A DNA stretch of 40,221 bases from Ignavibacteria bacterium UBA2373 (GTDB lineage Bacteria > Bacteroidota > Ignavibacteria > Kapaibacteriales > UBA961), in NCBI GenBank assembly GCA_002344005.1, contig DDTD01000099.1, forward strand, positions 1 through 40,221. Reading direction: 5' to 3'. The position numbers and the translations under genes were made by a program. Numbering within the stretch: the stretch's first letter is position 1; every line of letters begins with the position of its first letter. Below are positions 8,264 to 16,736 of the stretch, in pieces. Below the pieces are notes generated by a model. The model worked only from the letters and a program-made list of their open reading frames with translations, searched no databases and was not told the DNA's origin.

Positions 8264-10057
8264 GTGATGAATAATTGGTTTTCTAATCTTAGCGTTGTCA
8301 GAAAACTTAATATTGGCTTTGGTGCATTGCTTTTATTTTTAATAGTTATTTCAGGGTATGGAATTTACTCTCAGTTTAGCAATGCCCGCAATAGTCAATT
8401 AGTCAATCAGCAAGCCATTGAACCATTGGTCATTATGAGCAAAGTGATTGCCAGATATAAAGATGCCAGAATAGGGTTGCGCGATGGAATCTTTGTCGCA
8501 CAACTTAATCGTACTGAGGAAACCGAGAATTTTTTTTTGGAAGCAACAAAGGCACTTGCCGATGCCAAGGAATTATCAAAAAAGTATCAATCAACGATAG
8601 TGACCGATGAAGGGAGAAGACTGCATGAGGTGTTTGAACAAAGGTTAGATAAACTTACCGCTGTTGCCTTGAAAATAGCTGATGAATCGAAAAAAGGAAA
8701 TGCGGAGGTAACAGTGAATATGTTGGTAAATCAGTGCTTTAATGCCGGTCATGATGTTGATGTTTCAGCTAATGAGCTTCTGGAGCAAAAAGTGAGAATC
8801 TCCAATGAAATAAATGATAAAATACAAAGTGCTGTACAAACAGGGCTTATAATGGCTCTGATATTTTCTATGTTGAGTATAGCGGTTGGAATATTTCTTG
8901 GAAATAGGATTGTTGGCAGTATTCGGACTCCGATAGAAATACTGACAGCGGCAACCAATGCTTTAGCGCATGGTGACTTTGATGCACGAGTACGCATTGA
9001 GACAAACGAAGAGTTTGGTGTTTTGGCAGGACATTTTAATGTTATGGGTGAAAAACTCCGCATTATGGTGAATGAAATACATGAGAAGATGGAAGAAATA
9101 AGCCAATTAGCGAATACAAAAGAATTATTGGAGCATATAAGCGGAATAGCAATGCAAGTGCACGCAGCTACTGAACAAGTAGCAAGTTCAGCCACTCAAA
9201 TATCTGCAACGACAATGCAGATGAGCCGTACAGTAGAAGATCAATCGGTGCAAGTTAATGGAGTAGCAGCAGCGATGGAAGAGATGACCGCCACAATATC
9301 TGATACGACACAACAAATAAGTAAAGCGACCACGATGTCGAATGAAGCGACACATCAAGCAATCCAAGGTGGTCATGTAGTGGAAAATACGATAAACTCG
9401 ATCAATCGCATTGCCGATGTGGTAATACAATCAGCCGGTTCAGTCGAGCAATTAGGCAAGAACAGCGAACAAATCGGCACGATAATAGAAACGATAGAAC
9501 AGATAGCCGATCAAACGAATTTATTGGCATTAAATGCAGCGATAGAGGCAGCTCGTGCCGGGGAAGCGGGTCGTGGTTTTGCGGTGGTAGCCGATGAGGT
9601 ACGTAAATTAGCCGAACAGACACGCCGTGCCACGCAAGAGATAGCCGGAACAATCCGCACTATACAGACACAGACCAAAACAGTAGTAGAAGAGATAAGC
9701 GTTGGTAAAAGTGAAGTAGAAAAAACCAAAGTATCCGCTACGCAAACATCAGAAGCTCTTGGCATCATCATAGAGCGTAATCAGTCATTACAAGAAATCA
9801 TCAATCATATATCCGCAGCAAGTGAAGAACAGACAGCGACGAGTGTCGAAGTTTCATCGAATGTAGAGCATATCTCGTCGGCATTTACCGAGACAGCGGC
9901 GGCAGTAAGTCAGGTAGCCCAAACTGCAAACCGTTTAGCAGACTTGACGGAAGAATTACGTAACTTAGCAGGACAATTGGAAGCAGATGATGCACGTACA
10001 GCAAACAATTCCGGTGTAAAAGCATTGCAATCGAAGCATCAATACAGATTAAGCTAA
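8264..10057 (+). CDS. Methyl-accepting chemotaxis protein
   Basis: This is a 597-aa transmembrane chemoreceptor. TM1 is at about residues 17-33 and TM2 at about 190-214. Between them is a helical periplasmic sensor of the four-helix-bundle type (4HB_MCP), rich in Ala and charged residues, with no obvious ligand site. A HAMP domain follows (about 214-268). The signalling domain covers about 290-580, and its conserved hairpin tip (IADQTNLLALNAAIEAARAG, then GRGFAVVADEVRKLAEQ) lies near residues 414-450. The protein ends KHQYRLS with no CheR-docking NWETF-like pentapeptide. It should signal through CheA/CheW, but no other chemotaxis gene is in the window, so it is an orphan receptor here. A hairpin terminator follows directly. 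Confidence 0.95.
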   Translation: MMNNWFSNLSVVRKLNIGFGALLLFLIVISGYGIYSQFSNARNSQLVNQQAIEPLVIMSKVIARYKDARIGLRDGIFVAQLNRTEETENFFLEATKALADAKELSKKYQSTIVTDEGRRLHEVFEQRLDKLTAVALKIADESKKGNAEVTVNMLVNQCFNAGHDVDVSANELLEQKVRISNEINDKIQSAVQTGLIMALIFSMLSIAVGIFLGNRIVGSIRTPIEILTAATNALAHGDFDARVRIETNEEFGVLAGHFNVMGEKLRIMVNEIHEKMEEISQLANTKELLEHISGIAMQVHAATEQVASSATQISATTMQMSRTVEDQSVQVNGVAAAMEEMTATISDTTQQISKATTMSNEATHQAIQGGHVVENTINSINRIADVVIQSAGSVEQLGKNSEQIGTIIETIEQIADQTNLLALNAAIEAARAGEAGRGFAVVADEVRKLAEQTRRATQEIAGTIRTIQTQTKTVVEEISVGKSEVEKTKVSATQTSEALGIIIERNQSLQEIINHISAASEEQTATSVEVSSNVEHISSAFTETAAAVSQVAQTANRLADLTEELRNLAGQLEADDARTANNSGVKALQSKHQYRLS

Positions 10058-10088
10058 ACGTTAACCAGATAATTTGGTAATAATAGAG

Positions 10089-10128
10089 AATCCATTTACT
10101 GCATTATGTGGTGAATGGATTTTTTTTT
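10089..10128 (+). terminator. Rho-independent terminator after the chemoreceptor gene
   Basis: An 11-bp stem (10089-10099 with 10111-10121, AATCCATTTAC/GTGAATGGATT, one G-T pair) is followed by a run of T to 10128. It separates the plus-strand receptor from the convergent aldehyde dehydrogenase gene. Confidence 0.8.
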
Positions 10129-10131
10129 CGA

Positions 10132-11499
10132 TTACTGCACCCATACTGTTTTACTATTTACAAATTCCATTATTCCGAAATGGGATAATTCTCTGCCATA
10201 GCCGGATTCTTTAATACCGCCAAAGGGTAATCGTGGGTCGCTTTTGGTAAACGTATTGACAAAACAAGCACCTGATTGAAATAAAGACTCTGCAATATAT
10301 TTTCCTCTTTCTCTATCTTCGGTGAAAATACCCCCTCCCAATCCAAAGGATGTACTATTTGCAATTTCTATGGCATGGTTTTCATCCTTTGCTCGAATTA
10401 TTGTAGCAACTGGTCCGAATAATTCTTCATGGTATGCAGGCATATTTTCATTAATCTCTGTTAAGAGCGTCGGGGGATAAAATGCCCCTTTATTTTCGGG
10501 AATATATCCGCCAATTATACATTGAGCACCTTGTTGTACGGATTGCTGCACTTGTGTGTGCAGTTCATCGCGTAAATCATGGCGTGCCATCGGTCCGCAA
10601 TCATATATACCTTCTAATGGATTTCCATAGGTTTTTTGTGATAAGAGTGTTGTACATTTTTCGGTAAAAGTGTCGGCAATTTCCGGTACAACAATAAAGC
10701 GTTTTGCTGCAATACAGCTTTGACCTGTATTAATGAGACGCGATTGGACACATTGTTCAACGGCATAATCAATATCTGCATCTGCACAAATAATATAGGC
10801 ATCGCTGCCACCGAGTTCGAGTACACATTTTTTTATATGTTTTCCCGCAATTTCTCCGATACGTTTTCCGGCTCTTGTGCTGCCTGTGAGTGAGACCGCT
10901 GCAATTTCACGCATTCCAATTATTGATTCCGCTGTGGGATGGTCACAAAGCACTACGGCAAAAACATCTTCGGGTAAACCTGCTTCATAAAGACATTGTT
11001 CGAGGGCAAGTGCACATCCTGTGACATTAATAGCATGTTTAAGAATAGCAGTATTACCCGCCATTAATGTAGGTGCAAGAAATCTAATGACTTGCCATAA
11101 TGGGAAATTCCAGGGCATAATTGCAAAAATTGTTCCCAAGGGATTACATACCACACCTGAATAATATGCTTCGGTTGGTATAGATTGTGGCTGTAAAAAA
11201 CTCTCGGCATTTTTTGCATAATATTCACATGTTGCCGCGCATTTTTCTACTTCGGCAATACCTTGTAAAAGAGGTTTCCCCATTTCTATTGCCATAAGCC
11301 GGGAAAAATGTTCTTTTTTTTCTCGTAATAATTGGGCTACAGAATAGAATATAGCTGAACGTTCAGAAAAATTCGTTTTTTTCCATTTCACAAAACCTTT
11401 ATTAATTGAGAAAATCTTTTCCTTACTATCGTGCAGTGAATAATAAGAATACTCTTCAATTACCTGATTGGTCGAAGGGTTAAGAGTCGAAAACTTCAT
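10132..11499 (-). CDS. NAD(P)+-dependent aldehyde dehydrogenase, succinate-semialdehyde dehydrogenase type
   Basis: The 455-aa protein has the full ALDH set: MPWNFP with the oxyanion Asn131, the cofactor-site SLTGSTRAGKRIG (about 203-215), general base Glu228 in LELGGSD, and nucleophile Cys262 in NTGQSCIAAKR. The C-terminal EELFGPVA and PFGGIKESGYGRE motifs are present. The short N-terminus, the length near 455 and the SCIAAKR pattern fit the Sad/GabD1 group, which oxidises succinate semialdehyde to succinate. Other short-chain aldehydes are possible. The start (MKFSTLNPST) matches family N-termini. It lies 26 bp after the barrel gene on the minus strand and is probably the last gene of that operon. 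No GABA transaminase is nearby. Confidence 0.9.
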   Translation of the reverse strand: MKFSTLNPSTNQVIEEYSYYSLHDSKEKIFSINKGFVKWKKTNFSERSAIFYSVAQLLREKKEHFSRLMAIEMGKPLLQGIAEVEKCAATCEYYAKNAESFLQPQSIPTEAYYSGVVCNPLGTIFAIMPWNFPLWQVIRFLAPTLMAGNTAILKHAINVTGCALALEQCLYEAGLPEDVFAVVLCDHPTAESIIGMREIAAVSLTGSTRAGKRIGEIAGKHIKKCVLELGGSDAYIICADADIDYAVEQCVQSRLINTGQSCIAAKRFIVVPEIADTFTEKCTTLLSQKTYGNPLEGIYDCGPMARHDLRDELHTQVQQSVQQGAQCIIGGYIPENKGAFYPPTLLTEINENMPAYHEELFGPVATIIRAKDENHAIEIANSTSFGLGGGIFTEDRERGKYIAESLFQSGACFVNTFTKSDPRLPFGGIKESGYGRELSHFGIMEFVNSKTVWVQ

Positions 11500-11525
11500 T
11501 GTGGCTTCTCCTTGTGAAAGTACTG

Positions 11526-13934
11526 TTAGAAAGCGTGACCAAGTGCAATATGAATTTGTAGTTGATTAAAGGGTGAGCGGCGTGTGATAAATTCACGATC
11601 TAAAGACAGAGGATCATATAAAGGGATAGCAAAATCCACCCTAAATGGTCCGACAGGCGTTTCATATCGGTATCCCGCACCAATACCTACAGCCATTGAT
11701 TTTATCATGTTTTCAAGTGAAAAAGACACAGTATCATTTGATGCATAAAATCTATTAAAAGCATTGCCCCAATCAAGAAAAAAGCCGAACCCTGATTTTT
11801 CAATTTGATCACCAATAAATTCATTAGCCCATGATGGTTTTGATAATCCCCAACGATATTCGAAACTTCCTTCAATAATTGAGCGATTTCCAATAACGGT
11901 ATTCGCAGTCAGAGAACCATTACCTGTGGAAGCCGTAAGTGGATCATAGAGTGCACGTGCAGGATATGCACGAACACTATTGCTTCCGCCTGCAAAAAAA
12001 TGTCGCTCAAATGGAACATAATCACCAGCGGGATTGGCAACAAATGTGTGTCCTGCTCGAAATTTTGTTGCGAATATTTGTTTTTTACCTACTGTTGAAT
12101 ATGTCGTCCATAAAAACTGTAAACGATTAAACGCAGAAACAACATCAACACCGAGAACACTGCGTAAAGCGATTTCAGCGGAAACTGTTGCCAGATATCC
12201 TTTCGTGGGTGAGAAAATATTATCACGATCATCACCGGAAATACCAAAACCAATGATAAATGATGATAGAGGTATTGTCCGATTTTCTATAGAATTAATA
12301 GCACCAAAAGGCATAATTTCATTTGCTAAACGTGCCTGATTTGACAGAATTTGATTAAATCTTTCCTCCGTGTCTGCATTGGTAAGTGCTTCACCTAATT
12401 GTTCTTGAAGTACCGTATTTGCATTTTCAAAACCTGCTATTGCGGAGGCATCGGTGAATATATCAAAATATGCGGCATTAAAAAATGTGTGTTTGGGTAA
12501 TTGTACCGGAAATGCTAAGCGCAATGATGTGGATCGTAATCTCATGGAAGGACTTGTAAATTCATCCGTTATGACAATACGAACATCTCGGTCTGAATAT
12601 AGTAATTGAGCCGATGCTCCCATACGCGCACGGTCAATTGAAAATAAAAGGGGTTGTGAAAAATTGATACCGGCTTGAATTTCACTGTTGAGCCAATTAA
12701 AAAATTGTCCGGGTATTTGTATTTGAAAATCTTGTAACATATAGCGCACAAAAAGATTGAGTGATTGTGCTGCTCCGCCCAAATTACGATGGAGAAATGA
12801 TGCTTCAATACCAAGATTAAAGAAATTATCCACAGCCAAACGATTTGCAAGTGGCGATACGCTTAATTCACGCGCTTGTCTGTATGGCAGAAAAACACGT
12901 AAAGGAATTGTGCTGTCATTACCCATTTTACCCAAACCGACTGTATCAATACTGGGGCGTTCAAATAGGCCTAATTGTAATAAACTATTAAGCGAATTTT
13001 GAATTGTTGTCCTACTGTAATAGTCACCCGGTTGAATGTCTAACATTTTCAGAATAAGATTATTAGCGACCGGGTTTTGTTCCCGATAATCATGTTGAAT
13101 GATAATATCACTGATTTTCAACTGATTACCAATCACAAAATAGACTGTTATACTGTCGGTGTTTCTTGCGGATATTTCTGTGACTGTGGGTAATACACTG
13201 TCATAACCTACTGTATAATATCCTTCATTACTTAAAAGATTGACTACTTTATCAATATCAGATTTAATTTGTGCTTCATCAAAAGGTGAATCTCTCTTTA
13301 CAGTACGAATTTTTTCTATTTTCTCCTTTAATTGTTGTGTTATTCTTTCTAAACCTTTATAAACGACGGTATCAACGGTATTACGGATTCCTTCATTAAT
13401 ATCGAATCGCAGTGTATTTGTTTGAGAAAGTGAATCCTGAAAAAAACTATACTGTATAGTAGCGCGATGGAATCCAAACTGATTATATAATTCGAGTATT
13501 GTTGCAGAATCATCAGCTGCAATTGCCGGATTGTAATAACGAATTTCACTTTCTTGATACGATTTTACTACCCCTTGTAAATGATCCGTAAATGCTTTTG
13601 GTGTATAAGGATTCTTGAGTGATTCTTTGCGCAATCTTGTGAAAAATATCAGTCCGGGACTGAAATTACTTGTCCTAAGCGATAAAATTTCCAATAATTG
13701 CGATGAAGTAAAAAAAGTATTTCCCGTAAAAATAATATTATTAAGCTCACTTGGAGTATTGTCTTGAATATCTGTGATTAAACCTGTTTCTTGAGATTTC
13801 ATTTCAGTAATGATACAACCACACATAATGAATACACAGCACAATATTGTCCATGCATAATTACCCAATAAATTCAATATTGGCATTATGCTTTGTCGGC
13901 TATGTAACTGTATCTGCTTATATATCATTATCAA
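11526..13934 (-). CDS. BamA/TamA-family outer-membrane protein, probable lipoprotein (TamL-like)
   Basis: The 802-aa protein has an N-terminal hydrophobic segment ending IMCGC. Cys40, preceded by Gly, fits a lipobox, so the protein is probably lipidated. Residues about 60-330 carry POTRA-like repeats (LNNIIFTGNTFF; TVDTVVYKGLERI; ISDIIIQHDYRE). The rest is a bacterial surface antigen (D15) barrel. The lid-loop motif appears as SVRAYPARAL instead of VRGF, and the end is ...IHIALGHAF, with the terminal Phe of a Bam-recognised strand. Lipidated TamA-like proteins (TamL) are known in Bacteroidota, where they pair with TamB; no tamB gene is in this window. The alternative start at 13886 would leave the signal peptide without a basic residue, so I prefer 13934. 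The peptidase gene ends 15 bp upstream, so the two are likely in one operon. Confidence 0.82.
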   Translation of the reverse strand: MIMIYKQIQLHSRQSIMPILNLLGNYAWTILCCVFIMCGCIITEMKSQETGLITDIQDNTPSELNNIIFTGNTFFTSSQLLEILSLRTSNFSPGLIFFTRLRKESLKNPYTPKAFTDHLQGVVKSYQESEIRYYNPAIAADDSATILELYNQFGFHRATIQYSFFQDSLSQTNTLRFDINEGIRNTVDTVVYKGLERITQQLKEKIEKIRTVKRDSPFDEAQIKSDIDKVVNLLSNEGYYTVGYDSVLPTVTEISARNTDSITVYFVIGNQLKISDIIIQHDYREQNPVANNLILKMLDIQPGDYYSRTTIQNSLNSLLQLGLFERPSIDTVGLGKMGNDSTIPLRVFLPYRQARELSVSPLANRLAVDNFFNLGIEASFLHRNLGGAAQSLNLFVRYMLQDFQIQIPGQFFNWLNSEIQAGINFSQPLLFSIDRARMGASAQLLYSDRDVRIVITDEFTSPSMRLRSTSLRLAFPVQLPKHTFFNAAYFDIFTDASAIAGFENANTVLQEQLGEALTNADTEERFNQILSNQARLANEIMPFGAINSIENRTIPLSSFIIGFGISGDDRDNIFSPTKGYLATVSAEIALRSVLGVDVVSAFNRLQFLWTTYSTVGKKQIFATKFRAGHTFVANPAGDYVPFERHFFAGGSNSVRAYPARALYDPLTASTGNGSLTANTVIGNRSIIEGSFEYRWGLSKPSWANEFIGDQIEKSGFGFFLDWGNAFNRFYASNDTVSFSLENMIKSMAVGIGAGYRYETPVGPFRVDFAIPLYDPLSLDREFITRRSPFNQLQIHIALGHAF

Positions 13935-13949
13935 TAGGACATTGTGTGA

Positions 13950-15788
13950 TTATTGTTGTTTTGCATCAAATCGGACTTTTACGGTTACTTCTTTATCTTC
14001 TCTCGGACCACGCAATACAGTAATCATTGCTTCATCGCCTGCTTTAAATTTACCGAGAGCATAGGTGTAGTCATAAATATTTTTTATTGTTGTTTCACCG
14101 AGTTTAATTATAATATCATCTGTTTGGATTCCGGCTTTAGCAGCAGCGCTGTTTTCACGGACACCTGTAATTTTTAATCCTTTTGGATTGTTGGAATAAT
14201 CGGGAATGACACCTAATGTGACGCTGAATTTCATTGGTCTTGAAGCATCGGCACTTTGTTTTACTTTCACAAAATCGGGCAAGGTGTTCATAGATGCAAT
14301 AGACATAATGACATTGCCGACAAAATCAATGATGCGTGCTTCTCCTGTATAGTTAATTTTATCCCATGTGTCTGTCGGGCGATGATAATCGCTGTGAAGT
14401 CCCGTGAAGAAGAAGAGTACGGGGCGATCCTGTCCATAAAAGGAGGAATGGTCACTTGGACCGAAACCATCTTCAGATTTTGACAATTCGAATTGATGCA
14501 GTTTTGCCAAAGAGTCAATCCAGCCATTCCATTTGGATGATGAACCTGTGCCATGAACATTAAGTTTATTGTCTTTGAGCCGTCCGACCATATCAAGATT
14601 TATCATTGCTGCAATTTTTGTATTGGGTACATGCGGATTTTTGACATAATGAGCCGAGCCGAGCAGCCCCATTTCTTCACCGGAAAATGCCATCACAATG
14701 ACGGGACGTTCCAGAGGTTGTTTTGCCAGTCGTGCAGCAATTTCCATTATCGCTGCTGTCCCTGAAGCATTGTCGTCTGCTCCATAGTGTGGCAATTGTT
14801 TTTTTCCTGCATAAAGTGAACCATATTCACCCATACCAAGATGGTCATAATGTGCGCCAATGGCAATATATTCTTCGGCGCGAGCAGGGTTTGTACCGCG
14901 TATAACTCCTATAATATTTGCAGTCTCCGATAACTGTCGCTCAAGCCCGATTGTTAATTCTGTCGAAACATTCGGTAAGATAAAACTACTTGGCTTTTGT
15001 GTAGCAACTATGTCTTTTTCAGCAAAGGGCATTTTGCGTTCACGAGGGAATATTTTATCTATGATAGTTCGAGTGCAGTGGATAGCCATAATCCCCGATG
15101 TACCCATAGCCGTTTCATATTTAAGAGGCATGAGTTGGTCGGCTGAATCACTTGGCTGACTGACAAAGATAATCGCCGCCGCTCCTTTATCGCGCGCAAC
15201 CGTGACTTTAGTTCGTAGGGAAGCGTGTTCGGCAAATTTGCTGTGAGGATCAACTTTCTTTTCAGGGGTTCCTCGGATAATAACCAGAATTTTTCCTTTG
15301 ACATCAATTCCCGCATAATCATCATAGCCGGCAGCCGGATTGGAGATACCATAGCCAACAAATGCAATCTCACCGCTTACGGTGCCATTGTCACTAAATG
15401 CTAATGGTGTATAGTCCGTTCCTGTTTTCCATGACATTGCTACAGGCTTGACACTCTCAGGTGCGACACCTTGAGGGATTACTTTCACGAAAAATTTTGC
15501 TTTGGTTTCGGGCTTGATGCTATAACCTGTGGGAACGGTGAATTTTTGGAAGTAATCATCGGCTAAGGGAGGAATACCATTCGCTTTGAAAAAATCGGCT
15601 ATATACTTACCTGCAAGGCGATTACCTTCTGTTCCCGATCCTCTGCCTTGTAATTCATCGGAAGCGAGGTACTTCACGTGATTACGTATATTGTTCACAA
15701 GAATTGAGTCAAGAGATTGTGCGGTAAATGGCGCGACCCATAGCAACAGAACTACTGCTGCCATAACTGATGTTCCGAATCGTTTCAT
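13950..15788 (-). CDS. Exported M28-family zinc aminopeptidase with PA and PDZ domains
   Basis: The 612-aa protein starts with a signal peptide (MKRFGTSVMAAVVLLLWVAP, cleavage near residue 23). A PA-type insert spans about residues 130-260. The M28 catalytic domain shows all expected zinc and catalytic residues: His313 in AHYDHLG, Asp338 in ADDNASG, Glu371-Glu372 in SGEEMG, Asp399 in NLDMVG and His469 in SDYHRPTDT. A C-terminal PDZ domain (about 525-605, with the typical AAAKAGIQTDDIIIKLGE) may bind substrate C-termini. It probably trims peptides in the periplasm or at the surface. It is the first gene of a minus-strand run with the barrel protein and the aldehyde dehydrogenase. The role in that operon is not obvious. 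Confidence 0.92.
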   Translation of the reverse strand: MKRFGTSVMAAVVLLLWVAPFTAQSLDSILVNNIRNHVKYLASDELQGRGSGTEGNRLAGKYIADFFKANGIPPLADDYFQKFTVPTGYSIKPETKAKFFVKVIPQGVAPESVKPVAMSWKTGTDYTPLAFSDNGTVSGEIAFVGYGISNPAAGYDDYAGIDVKGKILVIIRGTPEKKVDPHSKFAEHASLRTKVTVARDKGAAAIIFVSQPSDSADQLMPLKYETAMGTSGIMAIHCTRTIIDKIFPRERKMPFAEKDIVATQKPSSFILPNVSTELTIGLERQLSETANIIGVIRGTNPARAEEYIAIGAHYDHLGMGEYGSLYAGKKQLPHYGADDNASGTAAIMEIAARLAKQPLERPVIVMAFSGEEMGLLGSAHYVKNPHVPNTKIAAMINLDMVGRLKDNKLNVHGTGSSSKWNGWIDSLAKLHQFELSKSEDGFGPSDHSSFYGQDRPVLFFFTGLHSDYHRPTDTWDKINYTGEARIIDFVGNVIMSIASMNTLPDFVKVKQSADASRPMKFSVTLGVIPDYSNNPKGLKITGVRENSAAAKAGIQTDDIIIKLGETTIKNIYDYTYALGKFKAGDEAMITVLRGPREDKEVTVKVRFDAKQQ

Positions 15789-16286
15789 AAGTTAGTGAAA
15801 GTATGTTGAGAGTAAAAGTTTCCTTAAAATTGTTCACAAAAATACTTTGTCTTGCCTTTCAAAGAGTATATTTGTTTGTGAAAAAGCATGAAGGTATGGG
15901 ATAAATCCCTCAATGAAAAAGATTTCACAGAAAATAGATGATTGTGTTCATCGAATAGGTTTTAGTTTGCATCACTTCAAAACTGCAAGAAAACATTTTC
16001 TTCCATTTTTTATACTATGCTCTTTCCAAAATTTACTTAAAAGCATCATGCTCAAGTACTCTGAATGAGGGAGGGGATAAGCGTTTTTCATAGTCAAAAT
16101 ATACACAAGATACTACTATAATGCTATGAAGTGGCATGAGTAAAACGGGGAAAAAATGAAGCGAAAATGAAGCATGAATACGTAAAAGTTTGTGTAAGAA
16201 CAGATATTACCATAAATTGCGTAGCCGTCACAGTTATTGAGTGAGTGACGGTACACTGTTTCACCTTATTTATCAAGGAGTTATAC
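15789..16286. other. 498-bp intergenic region between divergent genes
   Basis: No gene of plausible length is seen. On the minus strand, TATTTTTG (15837-15844) with TTTG (15860-15863) could be a promoter for the peptidase gene, but the 15-bp spacing is short. On the plus strand the last 60 bp hold a hairpin leader for the small exported protein. The middle is featureless AT-rich DNA. Confidence 0.4.
16225..16251 (+). promoter_or_regulatory. Hairpin in the leader of the small Cys-rich protein
   Basis: A 7-bp perfect stem, CCGTCAC (16225-16231) with GTGACGG (16245-16251), closes a 13-nt loop and ends 35 bp before the ATG. There is no T run, so it is not a terminator. It could stabilise the message or be an operator. 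Confidence 0.35.
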
Positions 16287-16541
16287 ATGAAAGCAGTAAA
16301 AATGTTTGCCGCAGCGGCACTCTGCCTCGGTATTGCTATTGCTCCCGCTCGCGCTTGCGACGGTGCAAAAGCAAAAGCAGCTTGCTCGAAAGAGATGAAA
16401 GCAGCTTGTGCAAAAACTGAGTCTGCCAGCAAAGCATCATGTTGCTCAAAAGCATCTTCCACAAAAGCGGCAGATGCTAAGACAACAAAAACCGATGCAG
16501 ATGCAAAAACTGCATCAGCAGAAGCAGCACCGAAAAAATAA
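16287..16541 (+). CDS. Small exported Cys- and Lys/Ala-rich protein, unknown function
   Basis: The ATG at 16287 has a strong Shine-Dalgarno (AAGGAG, 16275-16280); the open frame reaches 16245 but without one. The 84-aa product has a clear signal peptide, MKAVKMFAAAALCLGIA, with cleavage likely after ARA at residue 23. Mature Cys24 would then be the first residue. The mature part has five cysteines (24, 33, 41, 52, 53) and almost only Ala, Lys, Ser, Thr, Asp and Glu, with no hydrophobic core, so it is probably disordered unless bound to metal or cross-linked. APARAC lacks the usual Leu/Val at -3 of a lipobox. I recognise no family. A terminator follows, so it is its own transcription unit. Its good ribosome site and terminator suggest strong expression. 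Confidence 0.7.
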   Translation: MKAVKMFAAAALCLGIAIAPARACDGAKAKAACSKEMKAACAKTESASKASCCSKASSTKAADAKTTKTDADAKTASAEAAPKK

Positions 16542-16559
16542 TTTTCGGTTAAGCGTAGA

Positions 16560-16595
16560 ACCTCGCTTCGTGCAATTCATTGAGGCGAGGTTTTA
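16560..16595 (+). terminator. Terminator after the small Cys-rich gene
   Basis: The stem AACCTCGC/GCGAGGTT encloses an 18-nt loop and is followed by TTTTACTTTCTTG. It lies 18 bp after the stop codon. Confidence 0.7.
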
Positions 16596-16642
16596 CTTTC
16601 TTGTTTTCTTTATGATAAAGTAGGGTTAAACCAACCCAAAAT

Positions 16643-16696
16643 TCAAAGTTTTTACTTTGAGTACTCAATTAAAGGATAACGGTGTCTGTATCCTTT
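16643..16696 (+). promoter_or_regulatory. Two hairpins in the region before the 725-aa envelope gene
   Basis: TCAAAG (16643-16648) pairs with CTTTGA (16655-16660). AAAGGATA (16671-16678) pairs perfectly with TATCCTTT (16689-16696). The second ends 40 bp before the ATG. Either could be an operator or a leader structure. Weak termination by the second (TTTTCG follows) is also possible. Confidence 0.35.
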
Positions 16697-16736
16697 TCGT
16701 TATGATATATACATACTAAAAAATAGGAGAGCATTT

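Noticed and set aside
8749..9771. Long minus-strand frames inside the chemoreceptor gene
   Set aside because: They are shadows of a strongly coding, heptad-biased plus-strand gene.
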